Positions 59,038 through 64,000 of a stretch of DNA of 64,000 bases are shown one piece after another; the stretch's first letter is position 1; the number at the start of each line of letters is the position of its first letter. The notes under the pieces are model-generated. The model did not search any database. It had not been told where the DNA came from and worked only from the letters and a program-made list of their open reading frames with translations. This DNA comes from Amoebidium appalachense (taxonomy: Eukaryota; Ichthyosporea): contig CAVNZM010000018.1 of assembly GCA_963693365.1 (NCBI GenBank), positions 310,001 to 374,000 of the forward strand, written 5' to 3'. A program made the translations under genes and the position numbers.

Positions 59038-60771
59038 ATGAACATACAGGGTGACAACCCCAACGCAGGCTCACAGGGGTTCAAGCGCCCCCGAGAGCCC
59101 GAGCGCGACCTACCCTCGCATGCGGATATTGCCGTCAGGAACGTGCATCTGATCTCCGACATGGGTGCCGTTGAAGGTGAAGAGGCCGCCGAGGGCGACA
59201 ATGCCAACAACCCCTTCGACCTGGTCGCCAACTACGGCGTGACGCTTCTTAGACCTCACACGCTGCTTGCCAGCCCTTATGCCACACGGTACCTGTCCGA
59301 AATCCTGGCCTATTCCCTGGTTCTTGTTCCGGGCGAGCTGGGGCGGCGCGAGTTCGACTGCGGCGACAAGGAGGCGTCCTTGACCGGGCCCATGTACAAG
59401 AACAATCCCTTCTGGCGATCCCATGGCACCACCGTCCCCCTCGACCCGCCGGGCGGCCAGCTGTATGACCAGATCGCCCGTATGGTCTCCAACAGCTCGC
59501 GCAACCCGTCCCTTCGGCCTCCGGTTACACGCCCGGGGGAGCCCGCCTACACCGGCATCACCCTTGCCATCGCGGCGACCGGGTCCGACGCAAACACCCT
59601 CTGCGAAACGGTGGCCATCCAGGCCGCGCGGGTGCGCAACTCCCACTGGGACTGGATGGCGTGCCCGTGTGACGCATTCGCATGCAACTGCAACGACGCC
59701 GCCGTCCTTCTGTACGACACCTACGGCGCCGGCCGGGGCACCTTTGCCGGTGCGTCGCGGTACGGGTTTTCGCAGAACTGCAACTGGAGGAGGGCCCACG
59801 TCGTGCATCGCAAGGCGAACGAGTCGGCCGTGGACGCGCTCGCACGTGCCCAGGATGAGCTTGCGGAGCAGGGTATCCCTGTCGGGGCCGTGTTCGTCGA
59901 GTTCCTGAACGGCCACCACGTGGTCATGATGTCCAAGGACGACGCCTGCGCCATCCGGCAGTGGTGCAGCGACCAGAGGGTGTATCTCATCGCAGACGAG
60001 ATTCTGAGCGCGTTTCGCTGCGGCGCGCTCTTCTCGTTCCAGTTGTACGACGGCGCCGTAGTGCCGGACCTGGTCACGCTGGGCAAGGGTTTGCAGTTGG
60101 GCCTCGTCGTCAAGATCGTCGACCCCGACACCCGACTGAGCGAGGTGGAGACACTGTTGCGAAACACAAGCCCAGGGTACAACCTGCACATCCCGCAGGT
60201 TCCTAGCATGGAGCTCTGCAACACCGGGATATTGACCGCGCTCCATGTCCTGCGCGTCATCGAGGTAGGCGACCTCATCCACGGAGCCGCGGAAAGGTGT
60301 CGTGAGCTCTGCTACGGCCTCAACCGATACCACAGCGTCGTCACCATACGCGTGGGTGCCATGGCATGCCTCTACACCCCCGACTTTCTTCCAGACGACT
60401 TCCCCCCAACGACCCCGGGCTCCACGGACCCGTTCTCGCGCCTGCTCGATTTCCTGCTGGGACCCGACGACCACGTCGGGAAACACAGGGGCTATGCGCG
60501 CCAGCAGTACCGCGCCGACGACCACTCCCAAGTCCCTCCCGGCATGGCAGGGTTTCACTTCACCTGCACCGACTGGGAGCGCGACAACCGCGTGCTCTAC
60601 AGCAGCACCCAGTCCAACAGGATCTGCCCGCCCCTCGACCTCACCACCGCCGAGGTGCATGCGATCGTGAACTGTGGCCGACTGCGCCTGTTCCCCCACA
60701 ATCCGACCACATACGGGCCCATCGAGTCGGTGAACGCGCAGGTGGACATGGGCCTGGTTGTCCCGGTCTGA
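59038..60771 (+). CDS. PLP-dependent class III aminotransferase-like protein (577 aa)
   Basis: Fold-type I PLP enzyme. Family landmarks are in the right order: GSDAN (about 182-186, the usual GSEA phosphate-binding loop), LIADE (Asp about 320, which contacts the PLP pyridine nitrogen), PDLVTLGKG (Lys about 350, the Schiff-base lysine) and a C-terminal small domain. The substrate cannot be told. Unusual points: it is longer than typical members (about 430-460 aa), with an extra N-terminus of about 100 residues including a basic KRPREPERD stretch, and the usual GFGRTG after the Asp is replaced by AFRCG. Start chosen at ATG 59038 because the upstream frame is C-rich low-complexity sequence. Intronless and GC-rich, between virus-like nuclease genes. 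It may be active or may have taken on another role. Confidence 0.8.
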   Translation: MNIQGDNPNAGSQGFKRPREPERDLPSHADIAVRNVHLISDMGAVEGEEAAEGDNANNPFDLVANYGVTLLRPHTLLASPYATRYLSEILAYSLVLVPGELGRREFDCGDKEASLTGPMYKNNPFWRSHGTTVPLDPPGGQLYDQIARMVSNSSRNPSLRPPVTRPGEPAYTGITLAIAATGSDANTLCETVAIQAARVRNSHWDWMACPCDAFACNCNDAAVLLYDTYGAGRGTFAGASRYGFSQNCNWRRAHVVHRKANESAVDALARAQDELAEQGIPVGAVFVEFLNGHHVVMMSKDDACAIRQWCSDQRVYLIADEILSAFRCGALFSFQLYDGAVVPDLVTLGKGLQLGLVVKIVDPDTRLSEVETLLRNTSPGYNLHIPQVPSMELCNTGILTALHVLRVIEVGDLIHGAAERCRELCYGLNRYHSVVTIRVGAMACLYTPDFLPDDFPPTTPGSTDPFSRLLDFLLGPDDHVGKHRGYARQQYRADDHSQVPPGMAGFHFTCTDWERDNRVLYSSTQSNRICPPLDLTTAEVHAIVNCGRLRLFPHNPTTYGPIESVNAQVDMGLVVPV

Positions 60772-61092
60772 AACAGATGCGCAGTCAGCCAGTCAGCCCA
60801 AGCACTCCCGATTCTGCGGTGGGGCCTGGGGGGCTGGGTGGCTGAGGGTGGCTGGGGGTGGCTGTGGGGGGCTCCTGTGTCCCCCCAACGCACGTGCCTC
60901 GCCCGCCTCCTGGTCCTTCCGTGCCCCACTTGCCACTCCCAGCCCCCCAAGCCCCGGGCAGTGTCTATGCAAGTTGTTTGAGACATATTGCAAGACCTGC
61001 TTGCTCACTGGCGCCAGGTTTATTGGGTGATGGTCCAATGCACCTTTGCCCCAATGGTGGGGTGGTGGGGTGGTGGGGGCCTGGGGGCGCTC
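60772..61092. other. Spacer between convergent genes
   Basis: GTGGCTGGGGGTGGCT-type repeats at 60829-60870 (related words at 61835-61855) and the hairpin/AATAAA module at 60990-61029. No gene is supported. Confidence 0.65.
60990..61029 (-). terminator. Hairpin plus AATAAA 3' module of nuclease A
   Basis: On the minus strand: CACCCAATAAA, about 14 bases, then GCAAG-CAGGT-CTTGC, a hairpin with a 5-bp stem. AATAAA lies about 70 bases after the stop of nuclease A. An almost identical module with the same spacing lies at 62712-62750 after the helicase gene. Confidence 0.65.
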
Positions 61093-61779
61093 CTAATCCT
61101 GAAAGATCCTTGAAGCCCACAGGTAGTAGCAGTCTGACTTGCCACTGGCACCTGTTGGTGGGTGCAGTGGCCATTTGCAAACTCTAGGTTCGAGCGTGCA
61201 TTTTGTGTGTCCAAGAATTTTTGTAATGGCCATCCCGAATGCCCGAGTGCTTGGCATAGGAGTTTGGGCAGCGTTGACGTTGTGCCATTCCTGAAAAAGC
61301 TGATACAGCCCGGTTGATGTCACGGCACAACCGTTGTGGATGAATGTGAAATTTTCACACCCGTTTCTGTGTGACAACAGATCCCTTAGGAATTGCATCT
61401 CATTGTTAGCTGATGTGCAGACTGCCACTGGCTTTTCGGCCTCCACATCCAGCGCTGGAAGTGGGCTCCAAATGAGCTGCAAGGTGTCTGGTTCGATCGT
61501 GGCTCTGATGCCCAGGAGCGTCATCGTTTCGATCGCCACTTTCAAGCAATCTAGGGACGCAATATCGAACAGATGTACCCGAGGTCGATGGTTCGGACAG
61601 TAGGCTTGATAGCACAGGACCTGCCCAACGGCGGATTTCCATTTAGAAGCGCGCTTGACTTCGATGACTTCCGTGGCCGTCAGCAGGTCGATCCGTCCTG
61701 CGGGCGTGCGTACCTCAATGGTTCCACCTTCGAGCTTGGCCAGCCTATCCCTGACATATGACTCGTCGTAGGTAGCCAT
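61093..61779 (-). CDS. PD-(D/E)XK nuclease-like protein A with helicase-type C-terminal domain
   Basis: The 228-aa protein has two parts. Residues about 10-80 look like a restriction-endonuclease-fold nuclease: GRIDLLT (Asp 31), then VIEVKRA (Glu 40, Lys 42), then GQVLCYQ (Gln 53), the spacing of the D...ExK...Q motif. Residues about 125-200 (MQFLRDLL, TSTGLYQLFQEW, AFGMAITKILG) match the C-terminal domain of nuclease B and of the SF3 helicase next door, probably a winged-helix DNA-binding domain. Start: ATG at 61779 aligns with the start of nuclease B. Intronless; same strand as nuclease B and the helicase. Likely a DNA-cutting factor in the element's replication or integration; this is inference. 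Confidence 0.75.
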   Translation of the reverse strand: MATYDESYVRDRLAKLEGGTIEVRTPAGRIDLLTATEVIEVKRASKWKSAVGQVLCYQAYCPNHRPRVHLFDIASLDCLKVAIETMTLLGIRATIEPDTLQLIWSPLPALDVEAEKPVAVCTSANNEMQFLRDLLSHRNGCENFTFIHNGCAVTSTGLYQLFQEWHNVNAAQTPMPSTRAFGMAITKILGHTKCTLEPRVCKWPLHPPTGASGKSDCYYLWASRIFQD

Positions 61780-61947
61780 CACTTACAACACAAGAAAATA
61801 AAAATCACCCGCAGTCGATTGTTGGTTGCCAGTGGGTGGCTGGGGGTGGCTGGGAGGGGCCTGTGTGCACCGGTGCCCCGTCAGCCACGCGTGCCTCCTG
61901 TGCCTGGCCGGCCACCCCAGCCCCACGCGCGGTGTTAACAGGATCAC
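61780..61947 (-). promoter_or_regulatory. Spacer between nuclease B and nuclease A
   Basis: Just upstream of nuclease A (minus strand) is TTTTTATTTTC, an AT-rich box about 15-25 bases before the start codon in an otherwise GC-rich stretch. No hairpin/AATAAA module was found after nuclease B. The words GTGGCTGGGGGTGGCT also occur in the spacer at 60.8 kb. Confidence 0.45.
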
Positions 61948-62652
61948 CTAGGCGTGATTAATCTTCTCGTAATCGAACACAAAAGCATATGATGTTCCGG
62001 CCGGGGCAAGTGCAGTCATCCCAGGGGGGACAGTCAGGTGGTTGTTTCGCACCCCCCTGTTGGCTCCGAAAACCTTGGTGAGCATGGAGCCCACGCTCTT
62101 CACATTGATATATGGCAAACTCTTAGACTTGCCATTGAGAGCAAGCCACTCTTTGAACAGATGTAGCATAGCCGTGGCTGTGATACGGGCTCCATCGTGT
62201 AGTTGCTGTATAGACATACCCTCTTTACCATTCGCCATGTCTTTGAGAAACTCGAAGAAAAGTCTATACTCTGACTCCGGGGAATCCGGCTGTTGTTCAG
62301 AATCAGTTTGGCTGTTTGAGCGTGCTGGGCGGGGCATCCACATCAACTGCACCGTATCGAGTTCCACTGTCAAGGTGACGCCTAATCGAGCCATTGTTTC
62401 CGCCGCAACCCTGTATACATCAGCTGATGCATACCCAAATAAATGAACCCGGGGTTGGTGGTCAGGGAAATACCCATGGTAGGCAAGGACCTGTCCCATG
62501 GCCCCCTTCCACTCATGCGCCCGCTTTACCTCAATGACCTCCGTGTCAGTCAGGAGGTCGATACGTCCTGCTGGTGTATGTACTTCCTTCTTTCCACCCT
62601 CCAGGGTCATAAGTCGGTCTCTGACCCATGATTCGTCACCAACACCCATCAT
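61948..62652 (-). CDS. PD-(D/E)XK nuclease-like protein B with helicase-type C-terminal domain
   Basis: Paralogue of nuclease A with the same architecture: GRIDLLT, VIEVKRA and GQVLAYH motifs at the same residue numbers (Asp 31, Glu 40, Lys 42 counting from ATG 62649; another ATG is at 62652). A linker rich in Ser, Gln and Pro (about 105-120) separates it from a C-terminal domain with FEFLKDM, ITATAMLHLFKEW and SVGSMLTKVFG. The C-terminus continues about 45 residues longer than the shared domain and ends EKINHA. The Asp, Glu and Lys are kept in both paralogues although the rest is only moderately similar, so nuclease activity is probably under selection. AT-rich sequence lies just upstream. 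Confidence 0.75.
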   Translation of the reverse strand: MMGVGDESWVRDRLMTLEGGKKEVHTPAGRIDLLTDTEVIEVKRAHEWKGAMGQVLAYHGYFPDHQPRVHLFGYASADVYRVAAETMARLGVTLTVELDTVQLMWMPRPARSNSQTDSEQQPDSPESEYRLFFEFLKDMANGKEGMSIQQLHDGARITATAMLHLFKEWLALNGKSKSLPYINVKSVGSMLTKVFGANRGVRNNHLTVPPGMTALAPAGTSYAFVFDYEKINHA

Positions 62653-63065
62653 ACATGGCACAGAAAAAAATAGCCTTGATGATACCACCAGTGAGGGTGT
62701 TTTTCACCAATGCAAGACCTGCTTGCTGGAACCGTGATATTTATTGGGTGCCGATGTTCCATTTTACAGAGTGATACCAGAACTCCCCACGCTGATAATA
62801 TGCTAACCCCACCCTCGGAGGTGTAACGTTGTAGGGGGTGTAACCAAAGGATTTCAACTCCACCCCCAAAGTGTGGTCCCCCATAGCAACAGCCAATCAG
62901 ATCGCCCCATCCCACCCCATTCCGCCTGATTTATTTCAGTAGTTACTCTAGTTACAAATAGGAAGTAGTAGTTACAGAGAATACAAGGAGGTCAAACGGC
63001 ACAAACGGTGCGTTTTGATTGGTTCCCGGATCTAGTTACAATTTTGTTACGCGTTACACGTTTCG
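62653..63065. other. Spacer between helicase and nuclease B
   Basis: Holds the hairpin/AATAAA module of the helicase gene (62712-62750), a CCAATCA box near 62893 and short direct repeats of GTAGTAGTTAC / TAGTTAC (62940-62975). No gene is supported. Confidence 0.6.
62712..62750 (-). terminator. Hairpin plus AATAAA 3' module of the helicase gene
   Basis: On the minus strand: CACCCAATAAA, about 13 bases, then GCAAG-CAGGT-CTTGC. Same words and spacing as the module at 60990-61029. It lies about 320 bases after the helicase stop and about 60 bases before the nuclease B start. Confidence 0.65.
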
Positions 63066-64000
63066 TTACAGACCCACCACCCTACGAGCAAGTGTGTAGC
63101 AACCGACAATGCCCGATCCTGCGTTCAAATCTTGGCCTGGGGCGCCGTAAGCTATGGATGCAGCACGCGTACTCGTGAGCTTTCCGAGGATGGCCGTAAC
63201 CGCCATCCCAAAGTCGCGCTGGGTGGGCCTCTTGGACTTGTCGGGGGTATTCTGTTCCCACCAGGTCTGGTAGAGATAGAAAAGGCCACTTGGGGTGATT
63301 CTGGCACCGTCCTCGAACACAGGCGCACCCTCAAATACGTTCTCCCGTTTCATCAGGTCACGCAGGAACTGCAGCTCCATCGGTCCGCTCAGGTCCTGTA
63401 GCTGCCGCTTCAAAGTGGTCATGGGAGGCGGGACCCTGTTGGGGTCGGACACGGGGATCCTCATGAACCACTGGTAGAGATGCTCAAGCGCAGGGGATCC
63501 AGCTGCATACTGCTGGGACAGGGCCCTGAAATACCTCTCATCGCCAACACGGCTGTCGGACACCTCCATGCACGCATAGCGCCTGTCCGTGCGACTGACC
63601 GGGATGGGATGCTGTTCGTTGGACATCAGGATCCAGCGCTCGCATGACCTGACCTTGACTGCATCAATTCCCTTGGCCTCGTAGGTCATGGTGTCGTCGG
63701 TAATAAGCGTCTTCAGGTGGTTGGGTGTACGATGACTCTTCCCGTATGTAACCTCATTGCACACAACCAACAGCTTGAACGTGATACCGCCATTGAAGCG
63801 GCTTGCCAGCCTGTCCTCGGTCTCAACCACACCAACAAGATCGTCACCCAGGACATTCTGAATGATCCGGACAAACATGTTCTTGCCAGTTCCTTCGATG
63901 CTCCTCATCAGCCAGGCAGACTCGGGCTTGCGTGCGGGGTACTGGAACAGGTGCCCCAGCCACTCCAGCACGTAACGGTACAGAGACTCGTCTCCTGCAC
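63066..64000 (-). CDS. SF3 (DUF5906 / D5-like) replicative helicase, N-terminus beyond the window
   Basis: The frame is open to the edge (311 codons visible) and ends in TAA. Motifs: Walker A in SIEGTGKNMF, a conserved FNGG (RFNGGITFKLL), Walker B-like VVCNEVT, KTLITDDTMTYEAKG, SF3 motif C in WILMSNEQHPIPV and the DRRYACMEV arginine motif. This order is what I know from the DUF5906 helicase part of primase-helicases (phage NrS-1-like, related to P4/D5). A C-terminal winged-helix-like domain follows (QFLRDLM, ITPSGLFYLYQTWW, DFGMAVTAILG), shared with nucleases A and B. The primase part, if any, is outside the window. Role: unwinding DNA during replication of a virus or mobile element. Confidence 0.88.
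   Translation of the reverse strand, partial: AGDESLYRYVLEWLGHLFQYPARKPESAWLMRSIEGTGKNMFVRIIQNVLGDDLVGVVETEDRLASRFNGGITFKLLVVCNEVTYGKSHRTPNHLKTLITDDTMTYEAKGIDAVKVRSCERWILMSNEQHPIPVSRTDRRYACMEVSDSRVGDERYFRALSQQYAAGSPALEHLYQWFMRIPVSDPNRVPPPMTTLKRQLQDLSGPMELQFLRDLMKRENVFEGAPVFEDGARITPSGLFYLYQTWWEQNTPDKSKRPTQRDFGMAVTAILGKLTSTRAASIAYGAPGQDLNAGSGIVGCYTLARRVVGL

Noticed and set aside
59110-60699. 529-codon reading frame antisense to the aminotransferase
   Set aside because: It mirrors a GC-rich coding sequence with strong third-position bias; it has no recognised motif, while the plus strand has clear PLP-enzyme motifs.

Overview
This is a window of nuclear DNA from an intron-rich eukaryote, most likely a protist or alga. 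The evidence is U2-type GT-AG introns, a SPO11 gene (meiotic recombination), TATA promoters with AATAAA polyadenylation signals, and very heavy microsatellite and poly(G)/poly(C) content. The CTP synthase carries the motif [10 protein letters not shown], which I associate with plant, algal and protist enzymes rather than animal ones. I cannot name the species. A scaffold gap of N lies at 57361-57860.

Layout. (1) 1841-10029, minus strand: a complete SPO11 gene that I rebuilt as ten exons with consistent phase (358 aa), including the catalytic tyrosine pair and the Toprim residues. (2) 10030-11926: a divergent intergenic region with a perfect 46-bp palindrome and a TATA box. (3) 11927-23398, plus strand: a complete CTP synthase in 16 exons (574 aa). 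Its introns hold CA/GT microsatellites that contain the splice sites, a fold-back transposon and a minisatellite that resembles the adjoining 3' splice site. (4) About 22.4-43 kb: a mosaic of segmental duplications. The 3' end of CTP synthase is present twice more as broken copies. Each tail is linked to a member of a secreted-protein family (four full copies at 25.2, 27.8, 34.9 and 39.5 kb, a diverged fifth at 44.6 kb and a fragment at 48.8 kb). Every full copy has the same promoter module. (5) 49-51 kb: minisatellites. (6) About 51-64 kb: a compact, mainly intronless, partly GC-rich block that looks like an integrated DNA virus or a large mobile element. It holds a coiled-coil protein, an acidic/RGG protein broken by a 40-bp duplication, a basic repeat protein, a broken Cys-rich/membrane protein, a Cys-repeat protein fused to a Vsr-like nuclease, a class III aminotransferase, two PD-(D/E)XK-like nucleases and an SF3 (DUF5906-like) helicase that runs off the right edge.

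The most novel signal is the helicase-nuclease cluster. Two paralogous nuclease proteins end in the same C-terminal domain as the neighbouring helicase, and a shared hairpin plus AATAAA module follows two of these three genes. The second is the secreted family: signal peptide, four-Cys region, dibasic sites, then a nearly invariant helical segment. Its C-terminal halves are homogenised across copies while the N-terminal halves fall into distinct types.

Limits. No homology search could be run. Exon structures rest on splice consensus, phase continuity and remembered family motifs. Many apparent ORFs are translations of microsatellites and were left out.
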